Shown in pieces: positions 29,755-41,203 of a stretch of DNA of 64,000 nucleotides. The number at the start of each line of letters is the position of its first letter. The stretch's first letter is position 1. The stretch lies in the NCBI GenBank assembly GCA_033085395.1, contig JANQBS010000085.1:1-64000 (forward strand), in the 5' to 3' direction. The position numbers were made by a program, and so were the translations under genes. The notes below the pieces were generated by a model, which had not been told where the DNA came from, did no database searches, and worked only from the letters and a program-made list of their open reading frames with translations. Source of the stretch: Xanthoparmelia taractica. Its lineage: Eukaryota > Ascomycota > Lecanoromycetes > Lecanorales > Parmeliaceae.

Positions 29755-32355
29755 ATGGCTCCTCAACGCGTTCTGATGCTGTAAGAGCAAGGCTGACCAA
29801 TTAAATGGCGATCCACACACTGATAGCGTCTCAGCGGCTCTGGTTTCGTTACCAGGCCTACTTTGGATATTTTGAGCGACGCCGGCATTGAGGTCTCTGT
29901 TGGTGAATCACTTGCGAAAAACACTTTCCCTGGCTTTCACTAACGCTTTCCAGCCTGCAGAAATCTTGACAGCGCAAAGAAGCTCTCCGAGGGTGTCAAG
30001 CTGGCAAAGCCAATCTCCCTCGATGTCACCAATTCGGAAACCCTTGACGCTGCTGTAGCACAGCACGATCTTGTCGTTAGTCTGATCCCGTATACCTTCC
30101 ACCCTACCGTCATCAAGTCTGCCATCCGAAAGAAGAAGAATGTTGTGACCACAAGTTATATCTCCCCAGGCATGCTCGAGCTTGAACAACAGGCAAAGGA
30201 CGCCGGAATTACTGTTATGAACGAGATTGGAGTAAGATATAGACGTTGCACACTTCTCTTCAAATACAAGCGTACTAATTCAATTAGCTTGATCCTGGGC
30301 TGGACCATTTGTACGCCCTTTCCACAATTGAGGCTGCCCATAAAGCAGGAGGAAAGATCATATCGTTCTTGTCATACTGTGGAGGTATCAAGCCTGATCC
30401 ATTCCTAATTATGTACAGCTAACCTTAAAACCAGGTTTGCCAGCTCCAGAAGGTATGAGGGTACAGATAACATGTAAGGCGACAAAAGCTGACTTTCAGA
30501 CTCTGGAAATCCGTTGGGCTATAAGTAAGCAATCTGGCGTACCTTCATATTCCCTTTGCCAGCCTGTCTTAGTACCCCAAACTTCTCTGGAGGATCAACG
30601 CTAATACCACAGGTTTTAAGGTTCTCTTGGTCGTAAGTAACCTACGTACCTTGTATTCTCGTTTCTGGCTTGTCTCGGTTGTGCGATGTCCTTCGTTAGA
30701 TTGTCCGAGGCGTAAAGCCGGGGTTTCTACATGGGCATGCACCTAGACACTGCCTCGACGCCAGGATTCCGTTTGAAAGAGTAATGCTGACGCTGCAGGG
30801 CTGAAGATCCCGTGGAGTTTTGCTCGCTTTAAGAAATGCTGCAAGCTTTTACCAAGGAGGAAAAGTTGTCAATGTTGCTGGTACAGGTAAGCAGATTTGC
30901 ATATCCTCTGATTACCCGTTCTGGCCCGTATGGGTGGCTCAAATACTACTTTGAGTTGTTTGGGGTGCAACACCTAGCTTGAATTTCAAACGTCGTATCT
31001 TTGCACGACATACTTTCAAAGGAGAACTACTAATTTTGCATGGTAACAGACCTAATGGGCACTGCCAAGCCATACCACATCTACCCAGGTAAGTTTGCCC
31101 GACGCATCTTCCCCAATAGCCTGTGGTATCCGGGTACTCCGTCCTGACTTGCATCCAGGCTTCAATTTCGTCGCATACCCCAACCGTGACTCAACCCCAT
31201 ATAAGGAACGCTATAACATCCCGGAGGCAGAAACTATCATCCGCGGTGTGAGGCACCCTTTAATCTGCTCTTCTGCCCCGCGTCAATGGCATCAAACCCT
31301 TTCCGATACAGTAATGCTAACAGCGCAGGGTTACAGACTCTGAGATATGGAGGATTCCCAGAATTCGTCAAGGTTCTCGTTGATACTGGTTTCCTCAGTG
31401 ACGAGGAGCAGAGTTTCTTGAAGGAGCCTATCGCCTGGAAGACGGCCACCCAGAAGATCCTTGGAGCGTCTTCATCAAGCGAGAAGGATCTCTTGTGGGC
31501 AATTTCGTCAAAAACCACCTTTAAAGACACCGATGAGAAGAACCGATTGATGGCAGGCCTCAAATGGAGTAAGCAACCCCGCGCACCTTCATGATTCCAT
31601 TCTTGGTCTCTCTCTTCACAGGCTATCTAAGGTGCAAAGCCAAGTGGTACACCGTCTAAGCAGTCTGAGCCTCCCCCGTAGAGCAATACTGATACCGCGT
31701 CGTAGTTGGCATCTTCTCGGATTCAACTATTACCCCAAAAGGAAATCCGCTGGATACTCTGTGCGCCACACTTGAAGAAAAGATGCAGTTCGAGCAGGGT
31801 GAGCGTGACTTAGTGGTAAGCACTGTCTCGACATTCAAGACTGTCTTGAAACGAATGTGCTAATATATAGGATTCAAGATGCTTCAACATAAGTTCGAGA
31901 TTGAGAACAAGGACGGTAGCAGGGAGACCAGAACTTCCAGTCTCTGCGAATATGGTGCTCCAATTGGAAGTGGTGGGTACTCAGCAATGGCGAAGTTAGT
32001 CGGCGTACCGTGCGGAGTCGGCAAGTCTACCTATTTTCTTGAAATACCCTGGCACTGCAATGATCACTTGAAGATCCACCTTTGAGCCCTCTAAGTCACA
32101 AAGGGCGTCTCAACCCTCACTCGGTTCTGAAACGAGGAGTCGCTAACGTACTGTGACACACAGCCGTCAAACAGGTACTAAACGGTACGATCTCTGACAA
32201 AGGTATTCTCGCGCCAATGAACTCCAAGATCAACGACCCATTGATGAAGGAGTTGAAAGAGAAGTACGGGTAAGTTTTCCCTATCTTGACCTCTTGGAAG
32301 TTCATGTGCTAACGAAGATTTCAGTATCGCGTGTAAGGAGAAGGTTGTTGCATAG
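29755..32355 (+). CDS. LYS9: Saccharopine dehydrogenase (NADP+, L-glutamate-forming)
   Basis: The penultimate enzyme of the fungal alpha-aminoadipate lysine pathway: it condenses aminoadipate semialdehyde with glutamate to saccharopine. Fifteen exons are inferred: 29755-29780, 29835-29902, 29954-30231, 30288-30384, 30435-30452, 30500-30524, 30621-30632, 30807-30886, 31050-31088, 31159-31247, 31337-31568, 31706-31815, 31879-32020, 32164-32269 and 32325-32355. They total 1353 nt and give 450 aa, matching yeast Lys9. Motifs: MAPQRVLMLGSGFVTRPTLD (Rossmann), DLVVSLIPYTFHPTVIKSAI, DPGLDHLYALSTIEAAHKAG, FSWSSRGVLLALRNAASFYQ and YGGFPEFVKVL. Intron 13 begins GC instead of GT. Four introns use the second of two AGs eight nt apart. 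The splitting is extreme but every phase agrees, so it is not a pseudogene. Confidence 0.85.
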
Positions 32356-33164
32356 AGCGAGAGTATATAGACAGCCGTTCATACAACCATGCCAGCTCTA
32401 CCAGCTGGTTCCTTCTCCCGATCCCGGAAGACTTGCCTGAAGATGCTTCTTCTGCCCGTAATTGCTCATTTAATCCTGGAGCCCTTGAATCCTGCGAACG
32501 TCTGAGTTACTTGATTAGGTGCCGCGACTTACTGCTGTGCTCCTTCTACAACTGTAACAGATCCTTGAACCAGTTTTTGGTTCAAAGCATCCACACTCCT
32601 TTTACGTTCGTTCATTAAAACCATGCCGCAGTCGAATTTCGTTATAACATCTTCTCCTCGCTGAGTAACCTTACTCTACCACACGACTTGAGATCAACAG
32701 CCAACGACTTCAACACCTTAGCACTGGTGATGTTCCGGCAGGCTGCGCTTTACCCGATTAGGTACGCCTTCCCGCTTCTGGGGATGTTTGAGACGGCGAC
32801 AGATATGTATCTATATTGTAGTCCTTCAGTCAGGCTGAAGTACAAAATCCAACACCTGATATCTCATCAGTCTGGCAAGAACTCCTTCAACTAAGTGAAG
32901 ACTTACCTTATAGTTGAGATTCCTACTCGCCAGTGCCGGTTGGCCTTGACAAGTCGATGGAATACAACCGATTCGGTTCGCCAAGCTAGAAGGCCGTGGG
33001 TGGCCAAACTCAGTCATATGCGAAGGGTCACTTGGCGTGAGAAGTCCTCCTGGGCGACGAGATTTGGACACTTGGTCTACTAGTCACGCATTTGTCGAGG
33101 TTCTCAACACTTGTGCCGCAACTTCGGCGCAAATATCTGACCTGCAGAGCGATGCCATGCTTTT
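32356..33164. other. Convergent region LYS9 / STAND-like gene
   Basis: About 800 bp of 3' flank with short frames on both strands and no conserved protein features. Nothing supported. Confidence 0.45.
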
Positions 33165-34582
33165 TCACTTCGATCCGCCATCAAGCAGCAGCCACTCCAT
33201 GCGCTCTGTTGAACGAACGCCTGGCTTCTTGGACTTGGTAAAGTCTGAAAGACTTGCCATTCTGCTCAATACCCCTGTGTAGTAGTCTCTTCCATGACTG
33301 GACGGATACGCTAGTAAAGAAGTAAAGTCAGCGGCGCCAATAAAGATAAATGATCAAGAGAAGGTGACATACTTTGTTTGACGTATTTCATCAGCTCCTT
33401 GGTGTCGCTGTCGTTGTAAAGATTGTAAACCAATTTGTCAATCTCTTTGCGCAAGTCGATAGAGTCTTGACCCAGGCGCCTACGCACTTGCGCAATTTGC
33501 GAGAAGGATGCAAATGCAGGGAAACTGCTGCGTTGTTGTAGTAGATGCTGAACGGCGCGAACGCGCAGATTGCGAATCTCCGGGACGAACGCAGACGTCT
33601 CGACTGGCACGCCTTCAAGGAGTTCCGCAAAGCGGCAAAAGTCCTCTATGAGCTGTAGAGCTGGAAATTGCCCGTCTAGCAGGTCCAGTGACTGTGAGAC
33701 GAGTTGGACCCTTCGATAGCCGTCAAAGAGCTCGTCTTCGGCTTCTTGGGTCGGCCGAAAGACTTTTATTTCGGGTTCCTTACCTCGCTGACGTTGTATG
33801 TATGGGATGTCGTCACCACTCACACTGATCTCGGTGGGGAGAGTCGCATCCCATTCTCGGGATCGTCTGCTAATTGCTTGGACATTCTGATAGCATAGAC
33901 CGCATGCACGGCAGTGTACTTGCTCGTGGTCGTCTTCGTTCGTCTCCAAACAGACGGGGCAAGTGCTCGGGGGGCAAGCAAAACGATGGAAAACCATGCT
34001 CTGCATCAACTGCTTATTCTGCTGGAGCATAACCACAAAAAATTGGCGTTGCTCAATGGATAAACCTTTCATCATCCCTGTGATGCCGTGCTCTTCGTTC
34101 TGGAAGGCTTTGACCATAATATTACTCCTAGAGTTCCTGGCATCCAGACTCTGCTTGGCTTGGAAGGTGATGAGCAACATGTTGATTGAGGAGATGTGTC
34201 TTCCCAGCCGATCTCTGAATTTAGTAACGTCATCTTTCTTGCACAACGCCCACTTGATTTTGCGATAACTGGATTTAAAGCTGGACGAGTTGGGACCAAG
34301 GTAGGGTTGATAGTCAGAGACTGATTCCAGAAATGATTCTACGCTGTCGTAACTTGCATCAACCGCCCTCTTTAGGGCAGCGATTTGCTTCTCCGACAGA
34401 TCCGGGTCCGATTGAATCTCTTCCACTGCTTTCAAACCATCCCACAGACTGCCAATTTCCGAGGTCAGACTCGCATAGTCTGCTACCGCGCCTCTTTTAT
34501 CGTTGACGGCTTCAAGAGAGTCTTTGATAATCTTGAGCGCCGCGAACAGGTCGCTCATAGAAAAGCCGAATCCCACAGCCAT
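33165..34582 (-). CDS. Orphan protein with fungal STAND/NLR-type N-terminal domain
   Basis: The first 110 residues (MAVGFGFSMSDLFAALKIIKDSLEAV..., with the YASLTSEIGSLWDGLKAVE segment) match the style of the helical N-terminal domain found in front of NACHT/STAND proteins in fungi. A Cys/His cluster follows near residue 215 (CPVCLETNEDDHEQVHCRACGLC), possibly a zinc knuckle. No P-loop, NACHT, ankyrin or WD repeats follow, so this is a stand-alone version. Two exons are inferred: 33373-34582 and 33165-33310, giving 451 aa. The 62-nt intron (GTATGT, GCTGAC, TACTAG) replaces an otherwise shorter end at 33311. Function is not known; a role in fungal immunity or incompatibility is only suggested by the family. 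Confidence 0.65.
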
Positions 34583-34998
34583 TGCGCATTAGATCAGATC
34601 AAACGAAAGTAATCCATTGTAACCAATTAAGCATGGGTGGAAAGCGCAAATGTCATTGTTGTAGGCAATTTCAGCAATTTCCAGCTACCCGCTGCAGTCG
34701 GAAGAGGACCTCTCTCAATCATGAATAGTGAGGAGTCTCAGCTCAATTAGATGAACAGATCTTCCATGGCGGACATGTTGCACGCCTGGAAGGACACAAG
34801 TCTTCAATGCTCTTCGGAGTCCTGAAAAACCTGCATTGTCACGTCCTTGTCTCCCACTGTTGGCTCGAAGGATTGCGGCAAAGTCAATTTTAGTCAGCAA
34901 TCTTGAGCCAATCATATCAAAGTTGCAGCGTAGTCCTGTGTCTCCTTCCAGTCCTTGCTTCATCCACTTAATCCTATGGATCATACAGAAGCTGCACA
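34583..34998. other. Divergent upstream region, STAND-like gene / TEL2
   Basis: No supported gene in about 400 bp between divergent start codons. Confidence 0.5.
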
Positions 34999-37900
34999 AT
35001 GCCTGACCTTCTTACCACTTTGCATACAAGGCCAAGGGCCGAAGCAGAACTTGCAGAAGTCCTGCTTGTACCCGTTGAATCACAACAAACTAAGGGACCG
35101 GTCTTTGCAATCAAAACTCCGGAAGATGTACTGGAGGCTCTGAGGTCAAGGCCTGACTATGCAACTCTTAGCAGAGCTCTGCGTTGGCTCAACAGAAGCA
35201 TAACCAACAATGATGAGTTCAATGTCAAGAAACCTGGCCCTAAGGCTGCTCAAATAGTCTTTACTCTAGTCAACGACATTGTTCCTGATTATTGGGAAAC
35301 TTTGAGAGACGAAGGCGGCCAAAAGAAAAGTCTACTGGTCCAATGCCTGAGAAGTGTTGCGGGCATTGGCGCCATCACCTCCCGTCTTCGTCTCCTACTT
35401 ACATTGTTGAAAGACAGTCAGAAGCCCGCTCAGGTCACCCTTGTCAGCAAGACCCAGCCCGTAGAAATCCTACTCAATGTACTTGAATCAATTCTGGCCA
35501 AGGAGGATTTGGTTTCTGTCATATGGCATGATATCGAAGCTTGTAATCTATCATCATCTCAAAAGTCTTTGCAATGGAAAGAACTCAGCTCGTTAGTGGC
35601 ATCGGGCAAGGTGCTATCTATTGCCAGTGAAGCTAACCTCACAATTGGCGACTTGACTTCGAGCATTAGAAATGGGTGTTGGATTGGGGATGGCAGTCAC
35701 TATGCCGCATGGCTCGGAAAGTGTATGCAACACACACTTAAAACGCTGAAAGACGAAGATATTGAAGGGCAAAAGGCGCTGTCGCAGCTCTTGAGCAAGG
35801 GCCTAACTCTAGGATATACAGGTCTGCATACTAATTTCCAATTACACATCGTCTTGGCTGATGCTTTGGAAATAGATCAACTTCTTCAAGCCGTATTCTC
35901 GGATCTGCTGAGTGGTGATAATCGCCCATTGCAGAGATGTAAGTCTTTCGTAGCTAGACTTTCCGCGCACGAACAGAGGACTTTCCTGTACTCCGTAATA
36001 CGGATTCTCTCAAAACAGCATCTACACACGGAAGTTCCATTACAAGATCCGACGCGTGAGGTTCAGAGTAAAGCGATAGGAGGTGTAGCATCACTTTTAA
36101 GAGAGATTGTTGGGGACGTTCCGAGTCTGCAGGATAATCTAGTCGCATGGCTAGTAGGGGTGTCTGCTGATGCTGTCGGACAAGTGCACGGTGCACACAG
36201 AGCCGTGATAGCAGCATTATCTTCAATACCGAGTTTGTACCTTGAACTGGCTCTGCAATGTTGTATATCCGCTAAACGGTCTTCCAGAACAAGTCACAAA
36301 AGCACTGCAGAGAGGCCTGACTCTATTTGGCGACAAGCTTTACATTAAGCACACTCCTACATTACACCAAGAAGGTTGGGCCCCTAAGTTTGTATATCTT
36401 ATCTTTCTCGTTATCGCTAAACAAAGACAGTGAACGCTCAAGTCTTGCTTATGCTTGCCGGTTACGCATTACGGGAAGACGAGGCCTACCTAATGCATCT
36501 ATCTCATTCCAGCATCTACCTCAATGCCGTGTCAAACCGTCTTGCCGCTTCGTCGCAACGAGCCAGGTTTTTAGGGATGGTAGTTGGCACCGCCTTCTCC
36601 GAACTGGTCGATCCAAAGGACAAACGAATGGCTTTCCGTACTGATGGAATGGACAGCTCTGATGGGCAATGGTATAGAAGCCTAATTGGAGTCTACGATA
36701 CTCTTGGCTCAATTGAGGACCTCAAGTCAGCCTCCAGGCCACTGACTGAATCATCTCCTCTGCCATCAAGATCGATTAATAGCAGTAAATCAGCAAGACC
36801 GAAGAAGCCAACCCAGCCATCCTCCAGAATAATCTCGATCGAAGAAATAGACAATAGCTCTGAATCGGAAGCAGACGACCTTCCAATGTATGAAAAGCCA
36901 GACTCTGATCCCGATGATGACGATGAAGACCCGACCCTCGTACAGCGAGACCGACCTACAGCTCCAGTGTATGTAGTACTCGAAAGATCGTCTCGTATTG
37001 TATCGATCTGTTTTCTAACTCAAAGTCTCCAGATACATCCGCGACCTCGTTGCAGGCCTTCGCGATGATGAGAACTTCGACCGGCACAAATTGGCACTGT
37101 CTTCAGCCTCCAATCTCATCCGCCGTAAAGCCGCTTTCGGCATAGAAGTCTCCGAAAACATCGAGGAGCTAGCATCTATACTCGTAGGTCTCGGCGACAA
37201 GTGGGAGATGGAGAATTTCCAGCAGATGCGCCTTCAAGGCATGATAGCCGTCCTGATCGCAGAACCCTTGAAGATGGGCCAGTGGTTCTCTAGAAGCTTC
37301 TACAACGGTGACTACTCGATGGGACAACGAGCGTCCCTACTGACGGTCCTTGGTTTGGGCGCTCGAGAACTAGCTGGCCTGGGCAAGGAAGACGCTGCCT
37401 TGACAGGCGCTAACGCAACAACAGAGAACTCTTTCCCTTCCAAACGACTACCTGACAAACTCCACAAGATCTATGCCTTGGAAGCGGCACCTATGAATGC
37501 CATAACAAGCCAACTAGAGAAAAGCATGATCCAACCCATGGCCGCTGAAGCAGCAGACAAAATATCCGGCCCCAACGCCCTCAAAGTCCGCACCTTCTCC
37601 TCCCGCATGGCCGTAGAGAAAAAGCGAAAAAAGCCCATCGCGAATGCCCTCGCCAAAGTCGTAGCCGATGGCTTCTTCTTCCCCCTAACCGGTCGCTGGC
37701 AAATACACCTCCAATCACAGTAAGCTTTCTACCTCACAACCCCGCATATAAAACTCGCCTCCAGCATAACAAGTAAAGCTAACCCATCCTCATCATCTCC
37801 AGCGGCGAAACTTCCACCCACACCTCCCCCTTCCTCCTCTCCCACCTCCTAAAAACCCTCTCCCTAATCCTCCACGCATCCGGCCCCTCCACCCTCTCCC

Positions 37901-38229
37901 TCCCCCAAATGACCTCCGAATTCTGGTCACTCCTCCTCTCCTTCCGCCCCCGCGCCGCCGCCGATCCCGCCGTGCTCGAAGCCCTCCTCTTCGCGTTCCT
38001 GACGCTACTCGACGTCAACGAGAACGATCAGCGAGGGTTAGCGGAACAGCATGCAAGGGAGTTGCTGGAGACGCAGGAGTGGGTGGATGGTGTGTTTGAG
38101 AGGATTGGGGGGGGAAGTGAGGAAGGGGAGAGGGTTAGGATGTTGGCTGCCGGGGTGCTGGTGAGGTGTAGGGAGGTGGTGGAGAAGTATCAGAGGGTGC
38201 TGATGGGGGATTTGGTTGATTTTATGTGA
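34999..38229 (+). CDS. TEL2: Telomere length regulation protein Tel2
   Basis: Tel2 (TELO2) joins Tti1/Tti2 (TTT complex), which works with Hsp90 in maturation of PIKK kinases such as TOR, ATM/Tel1 and ATR/Mec1. Exons 34999-36232, 36288-36374, 36431-36968, 37033-37719 and 37803-38229 give 990 aa, helical throughout. Recognisable blocks: LTLFGDKLYIKHTP, an acidic linker before DPTLVQRDRPTAPVYIRDLV, the conserved Tel2 core LRDDENFDRHKLALSSASNL, then LQGMIAVLIAEPLKMGQWF and GQRASLLTVLGLGARELAG. The first two donors (GTTTGT and GTTGGG) are unusual; they were chosen because they restore the frame and the family motif. The last exon is GC-rich but stays in frame to TGA. Confidence 0.85.
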
Positions 38230-38888
38230 ATTGAGATTTATGATTAGAGAAGACGATGAAGCGTAGAGCCTGGTTGCATTGACTAGGATTTTGCTTCCAG
38301 TCAAGCTCTGTCTCGAAAGAGGAACTAGCTCAGTCTTTCGCGTGACATCCCGGTTGCATTGCATTGGATGGTTATGAAGAATTAATGATTACATACACCG
38401 AGGGACCTCGGACTCAACTCTACCCTACTTGGCTTCGAGTAATTTTGATAAATCTGGGTCTAAGATAGATTGATTATCCGTAAAGGTCCGATTTCTTGAT
38501 GTTCTCATGAATTCAGCCGATCTTGAGGAATCGCTGACCGTCTTCTTTTGTTTGTTAGGATTCAGTAGACTTTGATCATTACGCAGGGTCTCGGTGGTTG
38601 ACCAGAGGTGCGGTTCCTAAATCCTGACAGCAAAAGATGGTCCCAAATGGCAGGCCCATGATTCGCACGCTTAATGTTAGCTCTTCGATCTACGATATCA
38701 ACCTGAGTAATCGCACATGTCTCTGTTCCATCCTTTTGCAATCATTTGGCTCCGAAGGAAGCCAAATGGATGCCGTGGAGGTGGAAGATGATATATAATC
38801 TCCTTCGCATACGACCTCCAGGGCTCGTTTCAATTGTACGATCTCCTATTCGATCCCCGTACCGTCCCCCACCTACCCGCCTCTATAG
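38230..38888. other. Region between TEL2 and truncated permease
   Basis: This is where the first third of the permease should lie if it were intact. I translated it in all frames and saw no permease-like membrane segments and no other gene. Confidence 0.5.
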
Positions 38889-40148
38889 CCACTGCTTTTC
38901 TACGCTGTGGTTCTTTTTGGTTTGTTCTTCAACACGTTCCTGGTGAAACTTCTTCCGAAGATCGAGGGCTTGATCCTCATCATCCACGTTGGCGGTTTCT
39001 TCGGGGTCTTGATACCACTAGTGTGCACGGCGCCCCACGGCAGCGCCTCGGAAGTCTTCGGACATTTTGAGAATGGTGGAGGATGGAGTACGCAAGGCTT
39101 GTCGTTCTTTGTCGGCATCGTAACCGGTGTCTACTCATTCCTCGGTCAGTGCTGTCCTGAAAGCGTTGGGATCGGCCGTCATATCAGAGCTGACATCTTG
39201 AAACCAACAGGCGCTGATGGTGCTTGCCATATGGGTATGATTTTTCAGTTAGCTTCCATGCTGGAAAGTTGGGTATCGATGGGTGTCCGCTGACGGTCGA
39301 TACATAGCCGAGGAGATCCCAAATGCCCCGGCCGTTGTTCCGCGAATAATGATCGCTACCACTATGCTTAATGGCGTCCTCGGTTTCGCGGCCCTCATGG
39401 CCAGTCTATTCTCTGCGGGCAACATAGAGGACGCTGAGATGAGCCCGACCGGGTACCCGTCTATGGAGATTTTCTACCAGGCGACAAACTCCATTGGAGG
39501 TGCCACGGCCTTGGTTTGTGTCATCCTGGCATTAGTCTTCTTCGCAACGATCAGTCTTATCGCAACAGCTTCCCGCATGACTTGGGCTTTTTCTCGAGAC
39601 AACGGCCTTCCTGGATCTAACTGGCTATCCCAGGTATTCTCAACGCAATTTATTTCAATCTGCTCTTGTACAGATAGAGCCCTATCTGATCGTCCATCCT
39701 CGCACAGGTCGAACCTCGCTCGGCTTTACCGCTCTATTCCATTGCTATCACAGTCATAATTAGTCTCCTCCTCGCCCTTATCAATATTGGGTCATCGACG
39801 GCATCCAGCGCCATCATTTCCCTCAGCGTCATGAGCGTGTTGGCTTCATATATGCTGCCCATCATTCTGATTCTGAGGCGCCGCTATTTTAAGGAACCTA
39901 TCCGGTACGGACCGTGGAAATTGGGCCGGTGGGGAGCTGTGGCCAACATTGTTGGTCTCGTATACGCTTTTGTTGCCTTCTTCTTCTCGTTCTGGCCTGA
40001 GACGGCGAAGGTCAGTGCGGTGGATATGAATTGGGCGTGTCTGGTCTGGGGTTTTGCTATGTTGTTCTGTACATTTTGGTACCTCGTACGAGCACGGCAC
40101 TATTATCATGGACCTGTTCGCGAGGTGGACTTGTCACGAGAGCTTTAG
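38889..40148 (+). pseudogene. 5'-truncated amino acid/GABA permease (APC superfamily)
   Basis: Four exons read as the C-terminal two thirds of an APC transporter: 38889-39144, 39211-39234, 39308-39633 and 39708-40148, about 348 aa against about 500-550 for the family. Present are LLPKIEGLILIIHVGGFFGV, GVYSFLGADGACHMAEEIPN (across two introns), the RMTWAFSRDNGLPGSNWLSQ loop, VEPRSALPLYSIAI and the last membrane helices, ending in a normal TAG. Introns and phases are intact, so the decay is recent or the copy is partial. No N-terminal membrane segments or start codon were found in the 650 bp before it. It could be a real short gene started from an upstream exon that I cannot see, but a 5' deletion is simpler. 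Confidence 0.65.
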
Positions 40149-41203
40149 CATTCACATGGATTCTGCACAAATTAGCCAGCTGAAAACGAAACTTTTCACA
40201 TAAAGCTGCGTATTTCAGAAGCGTCCTTAGGACGGATGGATGTGGCTGGCGTCCCCTGAGCTGTGCCTCATAATTTGTCTTTTTACCTGCAGCACGGCGC
40301 TCCATCAGGCACTCGGTGGTCTAAGCACTAGCCTTATTCCAGTAAAGCAGCCCCAAAAAGAGATCTTTCCGAGCGTATTGCTTTGCTCTGGATTTCTGGC
40401 TGCTTACCCTTGACTTTTTGAGTGTTGTGCGAGTATCCGAATCCATAAATCGTTGACGATAATACCAAGTCATAATGGCTAAGCGTAAGCAGATCTCTTT
40501 ATAACCGCCAAGGCCGGGATCTTAAAGTGGGCAACGCAACGACCGTGCGACATTCTCCTATGCATCATGCATTGTTCGCTCTGTTTCCTATCGTGACACT
40601 TCCCGATCATGCAAGACGATCTCATTCTCGTAGTGCTAACCATCAAAGTTTTCTGCCCGTCATTTGTCTGTTTGCCCTCATCCTTGTCTCTTTTCTTTGG
40701 CGCTTGTCTTGATTGGAGCGTCTTGATTGCTGCATACAGGCTTGCAGCTGTAATTTCAGCAATGATAAAATGACAAATGCCCTAGATACAATACCTCGAA
40801 TCGGGGATTTTGGTCGAAGAGATTCGTCGCATGGCTCGAGACATCAACAGCATCTAGATTGAGATCAGACATGGTGAGCCAATTTGCTTAGCTAAGGACC
40901 TGCACCGTCCGGCAATCGACAGGATGACTAGAATATCGCGGATCAAGCCTCGTTTACTGCTTTGAGGGTTGGAGTTGTTTGCCCTTTGTGTTTGGAATGG
41001 CGCGTTTGATCGATAAGAGCTGGTCGGTCACTCGGTTGGGCAAAATGTATTCACTTTGCCAGTGTTGACAAATAAACACCACATCGAGTCGACGAGGGGA
41101 TTGTTGATATCGCAGAGAACAACAAAGGTCCCACGACTCACAAACCCCTCCTCCGGAGCGATCTTCATCTTGAACCGTCCACCCTCATAGGAGGTCTACT
41201 AGC
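40149..41203. other. Intergenic, no supported feature
   Basis: About 1 kb between two plus-strand genes. Short frames only, for example 40527-40712 on the plus strand with no known domain. Nothing supported. Confidence 0.45.

Noticed and set aside
29755..32355. LYS9 as a pseudogene because it is broken into short frames
   Set aside because: All 15 exons join in phase to a 450-aa protein with every family motif, so fragmentation is due to introns.
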